Shown here one piece after another: positions 42,830 to 51,691 of a stretch of DNA of 55,000 nt; the first letter of the stretch is position 1, and each line of letters opens with the position of its first letter. The stretch is from Deltaproteobacteria bacterium. Lineage in GTDB: Bacteria; Desulfobacterota; Syntrophia; Syntrophales; Smithellaceae. The translations under genes were made by a program, and so were the position numbers. The notes under the pieces are model-generated. The model had not been told where the DNA came from. It saw only the letters and a list, made by a program, of their open reading frames with translations, and did no database searches. Location: NCBI GenBank assembly GCA_025361065.1, contig JANYAY010000026.1:1-55000 (forward strand), written 5' to 3'.

Positions 42830-42939
42830 GACGATACAACCTCGGCGGCCTGTGGTGAGGTTCATTTAATAAAACCCTTGACGGTTTTTTGTTTTTTCGT
42901 CAAGCTGCAAATATGAATAGTAAATCAGGGGAAAAATTG

Positions 42940-43182
42940 ATGCGCTGTCCCCGTTTGGGACACGAAATCACCTTATCCTATTGCTTACAGGAATCAGTCG
43001 ATTTGCCCTGTTCGCGAATTGTGCCTTGCTGGTCTTCTGTCTTGGATATAGAAACTTATCTGCAAGAACAACTGCCGCCTGAGTTATGGCAGAAATTTAA
43101 TAATTTTCAATCAAAGGATAAGCTTACAAGCATTATTGAACTGATTGCGGCAGCGAAAGCGAAAAACCACGGGTATGAATAA
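42940..43182 (+). CDS. small Cys-rich conserved-looking protein, function unknown
   Basis: This 80-residue protein has four cysteines in the N-terminal part, C-P-R-L-G, Y-C-L, L-P-C-S, P-C-W, spaced like a small metal or Fe-S site, then helices. The ATG at 42940 has GGGGA 10 bases upstream; an ATG 27 bases earlier is possible. It lies 15 bases before rarA and reads the same way, so they probably share a transcript. I do not recognise its family by name. Confidence 0.65.
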   Translation: MRCPRLGHEITLSYCLQESVDLPCSRIVPCWSSVLDIETYLQEQLPPELWQKFNNFQSKDKLTSIIELIAAAKAKNHGYE

Positions 43183-43197
43183 TTTGGAGTTTCACTA

Positions 43198-44550
43198 ATG
43201 AAAACTTTGGATTTGTTCAGTCTGGGAACTGAAAGTGATGTAGCGGCCTCAGCGCCGCTGGCGGAAAGGATGAGGCCAAAGACTATTGCGGAATATGTCG
43301 GCCAATCCCATCTTTTAGCCGAAGGCAGCCTGCTTAGGCGGTCCATCGAAGAAGATAAATTATTTTCCATGATTTTCTGGGGGCCTCCCGGTTCCGGGAA
43401 AACAACCCTTGCCCGCATTTTAGCCAATGAAACAAAATCATTCTTTGTCAGCTTTTCTGCTGTTCTTTCCGGCATAAAAGAGATTCGGGCGGTAATAGAT
43501 GATGCCAGAGAATTATGGGAGAACAAAAAGAAAAAAACCATCCTCTTTGTCGATGAAATTCATCGTTTCAATAAAGCACAGCAGGATGCATTTTTACCGC
43601 ACGTCGAAAGCGGTTTGATTACCCTGATCGGCGCTACTACCGAAAATCCTTCCTTTGAAGTCATTGCTCCTCTTTTATCACGGACAAGAGTTCTGCTTTT
43701 GAAACCGTTTTCTGAAGATGATTTAATAACTATTGTGGAAAATGCCTTAAAGAATGAACCCAGGGGTTTGGGGAAATTTGCGATTACCGTTGATTCCGAT
43801 GTCCTTCATTACATTGTAAGCTTGTCCGATGGCGATGCGCGCAGTGCTCTCAATAATTTGGAAGCAATTACAGCCATAGTACAAAATCTACCTGCGGGAA
43901 AAAGAATAATTACCAAGAAATTCGCCCAGGAAGCATTGCTTAAAAAAGCACTTCTTTATGATAAGGATGGCGAGGAACATTACAATTTGATCTCTGCTTT
44001 TCATAAGAGTTTACGCGGCAGTGATCCGGATGCCGCCTTGTATTGGTTGGGTCGGATGCTTACCGCCGGAGAAGATCCTCTTTATATCGCCCGTCGGATG
44101 ATCCGCTTTGCCTCCGAAGATATTGGCAATGCCGACCCACAGGCACTGACAATTACCGTTGCCGCCCAACAGGCTTTTCATTTTATCGGTTTGCCGGAAG
44201 GCGAGCTGGCGCTCGCTCAGGCGGCAGCTTATCTGGCGACGGCACAAAAAAGCAACTCACTTTATATAGGCTATGGCCGGGTTAAAGAGATAATAAATAA
44301 AACAGGTTATTTGCCTGTGCCGCTGCACATTCGCAATGCTCCCACAAAATTAATGAAGGAGCTTGATTACGGCAAAGATTATAAATATGCCCATGATTAT
44401 AATGATGCTTATATACCGCAGGAATACCTGCCGGACAAATTGCAGGGACAAAAATTTTATCAACCCAAAGAAATCGGCCAGGAAAAAATCATTAAAGAAA
44501 GAATAGAAATATGGCAGCAGAAGAAGAATTCAGTTAAAGATGGCAAATAA
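43198..44550 (+). CDS. rarA: replication-associated recombination protein A (RarA/MgsA)
   Basis: This 450-residue AAA+ ATPase of the clamp-loader class acts at stalled replication forks. It has R-P-K-T-I-A-E-Y-V-G-Q near the start, Walker A G-P-P-G-S-G-K-T-T (about 60-68), Walker B I-L-F-V-D-E-I-H-R-F-N-K-A-Q-Q-D and sensor G-A-T-T-E-N-P-S-F, all family-typical. The C-terminal domain with R-M-L-T-A-G-E-D-P-L-Y-I-A-R-R is complete, and length is normal. Confidence 0.94.
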   Translation: MKTLDLFSLGTESDVAASAPLAERMRPKTIAEYVGQSHLLAEGSLLRRSIEEDKLFSMIFWGPPGSGKTTLARILANETKSFFVSFSAVLSGIKEIRAVIDDARELWENKKKKTILFVDEIHRFNKAQQDAFLPHVESGLITLIGATTENPSFEVIAPLLSRTRVLLLKPFSEDDLITIVENALKNEPRGLGKFAITVDSDVLHYIVSLSDGDARSALNNLEAITAIVQNLPAGKRIITKKFAQEALLKKALLYDKDGEEHYNLISAFHKSLRGSDPDAALYWLGRMLTAGEDPLYIARRMIRFASEDIGNADPQALTITVAAQQAFHFIGLPEGELALAQAAAYLATAQKSNSLYIGYGRVKEIINKTGYLPVPLHIRNAPTKLMKELDYGKDYKYAHDYNDAYIPQEYLPDKLQGQKFYQPKEIGQEKIIKERIEIWQQKKNSVKDGK

Positions 44551-44576
44551 TTTGCTGTATTTTTTCAACCACAATA

Positions 44577-44742
44577 TACGACTTCGCAAAAAGTTCCAGA
44601 GACAAGGCGCGCAAAGCACGAGGAATGAGACGTACTTTTACGTACGTCGCAATAAGCCTGCCCCGTGCTGGACACGGGGAGAGTTGCAGCGCAACGTCAC
44701 CTGAAGGTGATAAACAGTATATGGACTTTTTCCGAAGTCGTA
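44577..44742. repeat. family B palindromic element (intergenic)
   Basis: A 166-bp element with terminal inverted repeats: TACGACTTCGCAAAAAGT at the left and ACTTTTTCCGAAGTCGTA at the right. Inside are CAAGGCGCGCAAA, GAATGAGACGTA, a GTACG palindrome, CCCCGTG-CACGGGG and GTTGCAGCGCAACG. The CAAGGCGCGCAAA, GAGACGTA and TTGCAGCGCAACG blocks are shared with the element inside yggS. Confidence 0.78.
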
Positions 44743-44751
44743 AAAAAAGGA

Positions 44752-44778
44752 AAGGGGCGCTTGGTTAGTGCGCCCCTT
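44752..44778 (-). terminator. inverted repeat, terminator-like on the minus strand
   Basis: AAGGGGCGC (44752-44760) and GCGCCCCTT (44770-44778) pair perfectly over 9 bp. On the minus strand the stem is followed by TCC and seven T; on the plus strand it is not. No minus-strand gene precedes it. Confidence 0.35.
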
Positions 44779-45108
44779 AATCTGAAGAGTGAAGGCCTTT
44801 TGCCTTCCTGGTTTGTTTTGCTGTCGGCCAATCACGCCCGTTATGTTTAGTCGACAATCATAAACCTTTCCATTATGTTAAGCAGGTACTATGCCATACT
44901 TATCTGCTGCGATATAAGTATTTGAAATCAAAGATAAATAATTAATAATAGCCCTGAAAAGCATTAAACGGGACCATTATTTCGCGGCAAGAAATGTCGA
45001 AATCTATATCCCAAGATTAAAAAACAGCAATGAAAACATCAATGTATATCTAAAGCTGCTTTTCGTCAGGCATTCGACAAAATTGTCGGGCTTCCTGCGC
45101 AATAATCG

Positions 45109-45139
45109 TTGACTTTTGTTGGGAATCGCTTAGTATAAT
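45109..45139 (+). promoter_or_regulatory. candidate promoter of the two-component operon
   Basis: TTGACT (45109-45114) and a perfect TATAAT (45134-45139), 19-base spacer (long), 28 bases before the kinase ATG. Confidence 0.45.
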
Positions 45140-45167
45140 CAGCAAAATCAGTTTGTTGAGGACATAA

Positions 45168-46958
45168 ATGTTTTCTTTCAGGAAAAAAGAATTGGTGATT
45201 AGCCGGAAAAACCTCAAATATAACGGCACTTTTTTACAGCCATGGGCTGTTGCCATTGTTTCGGCTGTGTTGGTTGTCTTAATCCTTGTCATGGGTTTTC
45301 TCGACCTTAGAAGAAGTGACTCTAATCTGGTTGGTTTCATGGAAGATCAGGCATTGAGTACGATTAGCGTATTGCAGCGCTTAACGGAAGAAAATTTAAA
45401 AAGTATAATTACCGTGACTGACAAAAAAGGTTCAAACATAAAAACAGCCAGTCAGGAGGAAGCAAATTATTCCAAAAGATGGGTTATTGATGCATTAACC
45501 GAATTCGGCAGTCAGATAGATAAGGAATGGAAAAAAGGGAAGATAAACAATAATAATCTCAAAAAATTGGCGGCTGATAATAAATTCTGGTATTTGGCCG
45601 TTCTCAATCGAAAAGGGCAAGCTGTTTACCAAAGCGGACATTTACAAACGAACATGCTCGACAAAAATGAATTGAAAAAAGACGGGCGAAAGTTGACAAC
45701 AATTGATCTGATAGAAAAAATTCGTGCCAAGCAGGGCATTGGCTTTGTAGCCCTGCGGCGCAAGGATAACAGCGGTACCGTCGTCATCAATCTGGATAAG
45801 CCGGGTTTGATTTATTGGAGTTTAAAGGTTGCCGTCGAAAGAGGCATAAAGAAAATCGGCGAAGGCCACGGAATAGCTTATCTCCAGATAATAGATGATC
45901 AGAATAAATTGCTAAGCGGCATCGGCCAGTTGACGAAAGGATTAAGCAGTAATGACTTTAATTTCCCGGCAATTATGTCGGGAAAAGTAAGAATTATCAG
46001 CAGAAAAGTGAATTCCGGCGACAGCAAAATTCTGGATATGGCAGCGCCCTTGTACATAGATAAAAAGATTGTCGGGATCGTGAGAATCGGCCTCGACCGC
46101 GGTTCGATGGATAATATTATTGCGGAAAACCGTCAAAATATCTTTGTCTTTATGATTTTTGTAGTTCTCATCGCGATATTATCCATGTGGCTTTTGTATC
46201 ACGACCAAAACAAGCATCTGTCCGGAATTATTGAGATGGAAAGAAGACTGGAAAAGGCCGAAAGGCTTTCGTCGCTGGGACAACTTGCCGCCGGCGTGGC
46301 ACATGAAATCCGCAACCCGCTCAATGCCATCAGTATGGCCACACAAAGATTAAAAATGGATTTTGTGCCTGCCGACCCGAATAAAGCCGCTGAATTTCGG
46401 AACCTTTCCGGAGTCATCCGGGATGAAATCAAACGCCTCAATGGAATAATTGAAGAATTTCTTTCGTTTTCCAAAAGCCGTAGGCTTCAGCTCAGTGATT
46501 TTTCGGTAATTGACGTTTTACAAAAGATTGTCAGCCTGATTCAGGAAGAAGCATCAGTCCGCGGCATAACCATTGAAACTAGGTGGCGCGAAAAGCAAGT
46601 CATAATTCCCATGGACGTCAACAAACTGCAGCAATCGTTTCTCAATTTGATTAAAAATGCCCTGGAATCTATGCCGGCAAAAGGTAAAATTACCATCACC
46701 GTCGATAAAGAAGGCAAGAATTACATCCTGGTTAGCATTTCCGATACCGGTTGCGGTATGACGGCAGAAGAAATTGAAAAGATTTTCAGCCCCGAATATA
46801 CAACTAAAGAAAAGGGGGTAGGCCTGGGAATACCTTTGGCCAGTGAGATTATCCGCGGACATGGCGGAGAAATCCGGGTGATTAGCAGAAAAGGGGAAGG
46901 AACAACATTTGAAATTGTTTTGCCCCGGGAAAGGCTCAGTGAAAAATCTTCTTCCTAA
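45168..46958 (+). CDS. membrane sensor histidine kinase
   Basis: This 596-residue kinase has a first membrane helix (about 24-45), an extracytoplasmic sensor of ~280 residues with a Cache-like pattern, a second helix (about 325-346), a phospho-acceptor His379 in A-H-E-I-R-N-P-L-N-A-I, an N box L-I-K-N-A-L-E-S-M and G boxes (D-T-G-C-G-M, G-L-G-I-P-L). It belongs with the NtrC-type regulator 13 bases downstream. The signal it senses is unknown. Confidence 0.92.
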   Translation: MFSFRKKELVISRKNLKYNGTFLQPWAVAIVSAVLVVLILVMGFLDLRRSDSNLVGFMEDQALSTISVLQRLTEENLKSIITVTDKKGSNIKTASQEEANYSKRWVIDALTEFGSQIDKEWKKGKINNNNLKKLAADNKFWYLAVLNRKGQAVYQSGHLQTNMLDKNELKKDGRKLTTIDLIEKIRAKQGIGFVALRRKDNSGTVVINLDKPGLIYWSLKVAVERGIKKIGEGHGIAYLQIIDDQNKLLSGIGQLTKGLSSNDFNFPAIMSGKVRIISRKVNSGDSKILDMAAPLYIDKKIVGIVRIGLDRGSMDNIIAENRQNIFVFMIFVVLIAILSMWLLYHDQNKHLSGIIEMERRLEKAERLSSLGQLAAGVAHEIRNPLNAISMATQRLKMDFVPADPNKAAEFRNLSGVIRDEIKRLNGIIEEFLSFSKSRRLQLSDFSVIDVLQKIVSLIQEEASVRGITIETRWREKQVIIPMDVNKLQQSFLNLIKNALESMPAKGKITITVDKEGKNYILVSISDTGCGMTAEEIEKIFSPEYTTKEKGVGLGIPLASEIIRGHGGEIRVISRKGEGTTFEIVLPRERLSEKSSS

Positions 46959-46971
46959 AGGATAAAAACCA

Positions 46972-48333
46972 ATGCGGAAATTATGCATTCTTATTGTTGA
47001 CGATGAAAAATCCCAAAGAGAATTGTTACGCGATTTTTTGCGCTCTAAAGGTCACACCGTAGCGGAAGCGGAAAACGGTGAAACCGCCATCAAATTTGTT
47101 CAAAACGGACATTTTGACCTGATCCTGCTGGATTATAAAATGCCCGGCATGGATGGGTTGCAGGTACTCAAAGAAGTAAAGCGCATCAATCCGGAAATCG
47201 ATGTCGTTATTATTACCGCCTTTGGCACAATTGAAACAGCGGTGGAAGCTATTAAGGCCGGAGCAATCGATTATATAACCAAACCGGTGGATTTAGAGGA
47301 AGTATTACTGATTCTCGACCGCGTAATGGACAGAAGAAAGCTGATACGGGAAAACGACCTGTTAAAAGAAGAGTTAGGCAAAAAAGGGATTACTGCCGAA
47401 AAAATAATTTATAAAAGCCCGCAAATGACGGAATTGATTAATATGGCGAGCCGGGTTGCGGCAAGCCAGGCATCGGTTTTAATCCAGGGGGAAAGCGGAA
47501 CCGGAAAAGAGCTGCTGGCAAGACTGATCCACCAATTGAGCCCCCGCGACCAAAAGCCAATTATCGTTGTGAACTGTGGCGCCCTGCATGAAAATCTGCT
47601 GGAAAGTGAATTATTCGGCCATGAAAAAGGATCTTTTACCGGAGCAACTTCCCGTCGGATCGGCCGGTTCGAGGAGGCCGATGGCGGCACTCTTTTCCTT
47701 GATGAAATAGGAGAGCTAAGCCCCACAGTCCAGGTTAAACTGTTGCGTTTTCTGCAAGAAAGGGAAATTCAGCGTCTGGGCAGCAATGTAAATATCCATG
47801 TTGACGTTCGGGTCATCAGTGCAACCAACCGCGACCTGGAAGTGCAGGTTAAAGAGGGAACTTTTCGCGAAGACCTTTTTTACCGGTTAAAAGTTGTAAC
47901 TATGGTGTTGCCACCGCTGAGGGAACGAAAAGAAGATTTACCTCTTTTAATCAATCATTTCGTGGAAAAATTCTCTCGGGAAAATGGAAAAAATATTAAA
48001 GAATTGACTGCGGAGGCGCGCGACCTGCTTTTGAAATACAATTATCCGGGGAATGTAAGGGAACTGATTAACATTCTGGAACGGGCCGTCGTAATCACAC
48101 GTGATGAATATATAGCTTCCGAAGATTTACCATTCAAGTCAGCGTCACTTGCAGAATCTTCCGAGAGAAAGCTATCCGGTACGCTGCGCGACTCCCTGGA
48201 AAATCTAGAAAAACAATTAATTGATGAAGCAATGAACAAGTCCACAGGTAACCAGACCAAGGCTGCCGAGATTCTGGGCATGTCGGAGCGGATGCTGCGC
48301 TATAAACTGAAGAAGTATAATTTAAAGCACTGA
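46972..48333 (+). CDS. sigma54-dependent response regulator (NtrC family)
   Basis: This 453-residue regulator has a receiver domain with Asp54 in L-L-D-Y-K-M-P-G, then an AAA+ domain with Walker A G-E-S-G-T-G-K-E, the sigma54-contact loop G-S-F-T-G-A (a GAFTGA variant) and L-F-L-D-E-I-G-E-L. A Fis-type helix-turn-helix ends the protein (G-N-Q-T-K-A-A-E-I-L-G-M-S-E-R-M-L-R). It activates sigma54 promoters when phosphorylated by the kinase upstream. A diverged, truncated copy of its last ~75 residues lies at 53232-53460 beyond the liv operon. No certain sigma54 promoter was found near liv. Confidence 0.93.
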   Translation: MRKLCILIVDDEKSQRELLRDFLRSKGHTVAEAENGETAIKFVQNGHFDLILLDYKMPGMDGLQVLKEVKRINPEIDVVIITAFGTIETAVEAIKAGAIDYITKPVDLEEVLLILDRVMDRRKLIRENDLLKEELGKKGITAEKIIYKSPQMTELINMASRVAASQASVLIQGESGTGKELLARLIHQLSPRDQKPIIVVNCGALHENLLESELFGHEKGSFTGATSRRIGRFEEADGGTLFLDEIGELSPTVQVKLLRFLQEREIQRLGSNVNIHVDVRVISATNRDLEVQVKEGTFREDLFYRLKVVTMVLPPLRERKEDLPLLINHFVEKFSRENGKNIKELTAEARDLLLKYNYPGNVRELINILERAVVITRDEYIASEDLPFKSASLAESSERKLSGTLRDSLENLEKQLIDEAMNKSTGNQTKAAEILGMSERMLRYKLKKYNLKH

Positions 48334-48358
48334 CCGGGGCAATTAGTCCAAAATCTCC

Positions 48359-48387
48359 TTGACTTACAAGGGTGCTTAAAATATGCT
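48359..48387 (+). promoter_or_regulatory. sigma70-type promoter of the liv operon
   Basis: TTGACT (48359-48364), 17-base spacer, TATGCT (48382-48387). AAGGAGGT (48441-48448) then provides a strong ribosome binding site for the first gene. Confidence 0.5.
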
Positions 48388-48453
48388 CCGCAGTCAAGAA
48401 ATACCTAGGAAAGCATTACGATTCCAACCCAAACCCCAATAAGGAGGTCCCCG

Positions 48454-49731
48454 ATGGTTCATTACAAGTCCCTTATTAAACCCTGGCTTCTGGTCGTCGC
48501 GGCGCTATGCGCGCTCTCCGGTGTCGTCCCGAGCCCGGCCCTGGCCCAGGAAAAAGTCATCAAAATCGGCACGATTTTCCCCCTCACCGGGCCCGTAGCA
48601 CTGGCGGGCCAGCGCTGCAAGGCGGCCGTGGAGACAGCAGTCGAGATTCTAAATAATAAATACCCCAACATCAAAGTACCCCTGGCCGACAAGAAAGGCT
48701 TCCTTGACGGGTACAAGTTCGTCCTCGTCCACGCCGACAGCCAGGGCAAGGCCGACGTGGGCAAGGCCGAGGCTGAACGGCTGATCAACCAGGAAGGCGT
48801 GTGGGGCCTCATCGGCGCCTACAACAGCTCCGTGAGCATGCCGGCGAGCTTCGTAGCCGAGCGCGCCAAGAAAATCTTCATGTGCGGGGCATCCAGTTCG
48901 GCGGCATTGACCCAGCGCAATATGAAATTCTTCTTTCGCACGGCGTCCACCGACGAGATCGAATCCCACGAGTTCGTCGAGGTCCTGAAATGGCTCAACA
49001 AGACCCAGAAGAACGCCAACATCAAGACCCTCGGTCTCATCTATGAGAACTCCGTGTTCGGCAAACACGCCGCCGAGGAAGCCAAGAAGGCGGCGGCGGC
49101 CGGCGGCTTCGAGGTCATCACTGACGTTCCCTTCACGCCCGGCGCCACCAATCTCGACAGCGAAGTGCAGACCATGAAATCCAAGAACCCCGATGCGCTC
49201 TTCGGGGCCGTGCTGGGAGCGGACTACGCACTGATGGTTAAGACCATGAAGAAGATGAACTGGAACCCCAAGGTGTCTCTCAACTACTGCAGCGGCTATC
49301 AGGATCCGGTCATTGCCAAGCAGCTTGGCCCGGATGCCAACTTTTTCATGGGTTCGACGGGCTATTCCCCACAGTTTTCCAAAATGATGCCCGCCGTGGC
49401 CGAGGTGGAGAAGATCTTCAAGACCAAGACGGGCGGTGTGCCTTACGACAGCGACAGCATCCAGGAATCCGTGGCTATGTTCGTCCTGGCCCAGGCCATT
49501 GAGAAGGCCCGGTCCCTGGACCCTGAGACGGTGGCCAAAACCCTGTACGCCAACACATGGACTTCCCCACTATCCCTGAGCGGTAAGGTGGCCTTTGCCC
49601 CGGGCGGCCAGAACAAGCTCTCGCTTAGCATCATCACCCAGCTTCAGGGCGGCGAGTACAAGCGGATCTTCCCGAAGGAGAGTGCAGACTCCAAGGCGGT
49701 CTTCCCCATAACGGCGTGGGATAAGCGATAA
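48454..49731 (+). CDS. branched-chain amino-acid-type ABC substrate-binding protein
   Basis: This 425-residue protein has a clear signal peptide (1 to about 31; L-L-V-V-A-A-L-C-A-L..A-L-A-Q) and then a Peripla_BP_6 fold starting I-K-I-G-T-I-F-P-L-T-G-P-V-A. It captures branched-chain amino acids or related small carboxylates in the periplasm; ligand cannot be set from sequence. It is the first gene of a complete, GC-rich operon (binding protein, two permeases, two ATPases). Confidence 0.92.
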   Translation: MVHYKSLIKPWLLVVAALCALSGVVPSPALAQEKVIKIGTIFPLTGPVALAGQRCKAAVETAVEILNNKYPNIKVPLADKKGFLDGYKFVLVHADSQGKADVGKAEAERLINQEGVWGLIGAYNSSVSMPASFVAERAKKIFMCGASSSAALTQRNMKFFFRTASTDEIESHEFVEVLKWLNKTQKNANIKTLGLIYENSVFGKHAAEEAKKAAAAGGFEVITDVPFTPGATNLDSEVQTMKSKNPDALFGAVLGADYALMVKTMKKMNWNPKVSLNYCSGYQDPVIAKQLGPDANFFMGSTGYSPQFSKMMPAVAEVEKIFKTKTGGVPYDSDSIQESVAMFVLAQAIEKARSLDPETVAKTLYANTWTSPLSLSGKVAFAPGGQNKLSLSIITQLQGGEYKRIFPKESADSKAVFPITAWDKR

Positions 49732-49803
49732 CAACCGCGGCATGCCATAAACCGAAACGATGCCGGGGGCCTCGGGCTCCCGGCATCGCCATTTAGAAAC
49801 CCT

Positions 49804-50664
49804 ATGGAAACACTGCTTCAAGTACTGCTGGACGGCATGCTGAACGGCATGCTCTATGCCCTGGTCGCAGTCGGGCTATGCCTGATCTGGGGCGTCATGG
49901 ACGTGATCAACTTTGCCCACGGCGAGTACCTGATGATCGCCATGTACGTCAGTTACTGGCTGGGCTTCCTGCTCAAGGTGGACCCCCTCATCTCTCTGAT
50001 CGCGGGTGGTATTTTCATCTTCATACTGGGGGCCATGACCTATTGGCTGATCATCCGCTATACCATCGGCAAACCCCCGCTTTCGGCTCTCCTGGCCACC
50101 TTCGGACTGGCCATGCTCCTCAAGAATCTCTGTTTGAACCAGTTCAGCCCCAATTTTCGCATCCTCTCCGGCACATGGCTGGGGGATAAGACTTTTCAGT
50201 TGGGCTTCCTGATTGTTCCCGTTCCCCAGTTGGTAACGGCCATTGTGGCGCTGGTCATCGTGGGCCTGATCTACGGCATGACCAAAAGCACGCGCTTCGG
50301 CTGGGCCGTCCAGGCCACGGCCCTGGACAAGGAGGCCGCCGAGCTGATGGGCATCAACACCGAACGAATCTATTTCCTGATCTTCGGCATCGGCGGGGCC
50401 ACCGTCGGCATCGCAGGGGGCCTCATGCCCACCTACCTCGCCGTACACCCGGAGGTCGGCACAATGTTCAGCCTGATCGCTTTTGTCTGCGTAGCCATGG
50501 GTGGCTTCGGCAGCATTCCGGGGGCATTGGTGGCGGCGCTGCTCATTGGCATCGTCGAGGCCCTGAGCGGCTTCTATATCGCCCCGGTCTTCAAGTATGT
50601 GGCTGTGTTCGGGCTTTACCTCGCCCTCGTCTTCCTCCGGCCCAAGGGGATTTTCGGATGGTAA
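49804..50664 (+). CDS. livH: LivH-type ABC permease
   Basis: This 286-residue inner-membrane permease has about eight hydrophobic segments, the N-terminal D-G-M-L-N-G-M-L-Y-A-L-V-A-V-G-L, and the family motif E-A-A-E-L-M-G-I-N near 178-186 that contacts the ATPase. Second gene of the liv operon; 72 bases after the binding protein gene, 4 bases before livM. Confidence 0.93.
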   Translation: METLLQVLLDGMLNGMLYALVAVGLCLIWGVMDVINFAHGEYLMIAMYVSYWLGFLLKVDPLISLIAGGIFIFILGAMTYWLIIRYTIGKPPLSALLATFGLAMLLKNLCLNQFSPNFRILSGTWLGDKTFQLGFLIVPVPQLVTAIVALVIVGLIYGMTKSTRFGWAVQATALDKEAAELMGINTERIYFLIFGIGGATVGIAGGLMPTYLAVHPEVGTMFSLIAFVCVAMGGFGSIPGALVAALLIGIVEALSGFYIAPVFKYVAVFGLYLALVFLRPKGIFGW

Positions 50665-50668
50665 CCCT

Positions 50669-51691
50669 ATGAATCACCGCGCGCTGAAACGCAAAGACCT
50701 CTTCTGGCTCGCCCTCGTGGTGCTGCTGGCCCTGATGCCGGCCGTGTCCGCCGTAGCGACGAACACCTTTCTCATGCACGTCCTCATCCTGATCCTCTTG
50801 TTTTCCGCCATGGCCCAGACCTGGAACATCATCGGCGGATACGGGGGCCAGACATCCTTCGGGCATTCGGTCTTCTTCGGGATCGGGGCCTACGGCGCGG
50901 GCATGGCAGTGGTCACCTACGGACTCAGTCCCTGGCCCGGGATCGGGATCGGTATGGTGGCGGCGGCGGCGGTGGCCGTGCTCATCAGCTACCCCTGCTT
51001 CAAGCTCAGCGGCCACTATTTTGCCATTGCCACGTTTGCGATCGTGGAGATCTTCCACCGGATGTTCCTGGTCTGGTACTGGGTGGGCGGCGCTCTGGGA
51101 CTGGACTACCCCGTGGTCGAACAGGGGCTCAAGAACTTCATGTGGTATGACACCAAGACCGGCTACTACTACGGCGCTCTGGCGCTGTTCGTGCTTGTCT
51201 TCGGCATCGTGCGGTTTCTCGAATCTCATCGCTTCGGCTACTACCTACGGGCCGTGCGGGAGGGACAGGAGACCGCCGAGTCGCTCGGGGTCAACAGCCA
51301 GGCCATAAAGCTCACGGCCATGGCTCTCTCGGCCGCGCTGGCGGCCATGTGCGGCGCCTTTTTCGGACAGTATAACCTGCGCGTTGATCCGTCAATGGTC
51401 ATGTCCCTGGACATGTCGATGAAGTTTGTTCTCGTCACCATCCTGGGCGGGGCGGGGACACTGGCCGGACCGCTCCTCGGGGCGGCGGTGCTGATCCCGC
51501 TTCAGGAATACACCCGGGCCCTGTGGGGCGGTCTGGGCGGCGGCGTGGACCTCATCGTTTTCGGTGTGCTGATCATCATCATCGTCATCAAACAGCCGGC
51601 GGGCATCAGCGGGATGGTCCGCGACATTGCCAAACACATCGAACGGCGCCGGGCCGCCGCAAAAGGGGGAACCTCCATTGACGCTCCTTGA
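50669..51691 (+). CDS. livM: LivM-type ABC permease
   Basis: This 340-residue permease has the family's G-Q-T-S-F-G-H-S-V-F-F-G-I-G-A-Y near 65-80 and the coupling motif E-T-A-E-S-L-G-V-N. The start at 50669 is chosen because it follows the livH stop by 4 bases; the open frame extends 24 codons into livH. The end overlaps the livG start by 14 bases. Confidence 0.92.
   Translation: MNHRALKRKDLFWLALVVLLALMPAVSAVATNTFLMHVLILILLFSAMAQTWNIIGGYGGQTSFGHSVFFGIGAYGAGMAVVTYGLSPWPGIGIGMVAAAAVAVLISYPCFKLSGHYFAIATFAIVEIFHRMFLVWYWVGGALGLDYPVVEQGLKNFMWYDTKTGYYYGALALFVLVFGIVRFLESHRFGYYLRAVREGQETAESLGVNSQAIKLTAMALSAALAAMCGAFFGQYNLRVDPSMVMSLDMSMKFVLVTILGGAGTLAGPLLGAAVLIPLQEYTRALWGGLGGGVDLIVFGVLIIIIVIKQPAGISGMVRDIAKHIERRRAAAKGGTSIDAP

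Larger units (their letters stand above)
44551..45167. other. 617-bp intergenic region
   Basis: It contains the family B element (44577-44742), a strong inverted repeat (44752-44778) and a promoter for the kinase gene (45109-45139). The AT-rich stretch 44860-45100 shows nothing I recognise. Confidence 0.6.

Noticed and set aside
49876-50448. Long minus-strand open frame opposite livH
   Set aside because: It is a shadow of GC-rich coding DNA; the plus-strand frame has clear LivH motifs and the reverse translation is rich in Asp, His and Gln with no fold signal.
50591-51229. 212-codon minus-strand frame opposite livM
   Set aside because: Same reason as above: low-complexity His/Glu/Asp-rich sequence opposite a well-supported permease.
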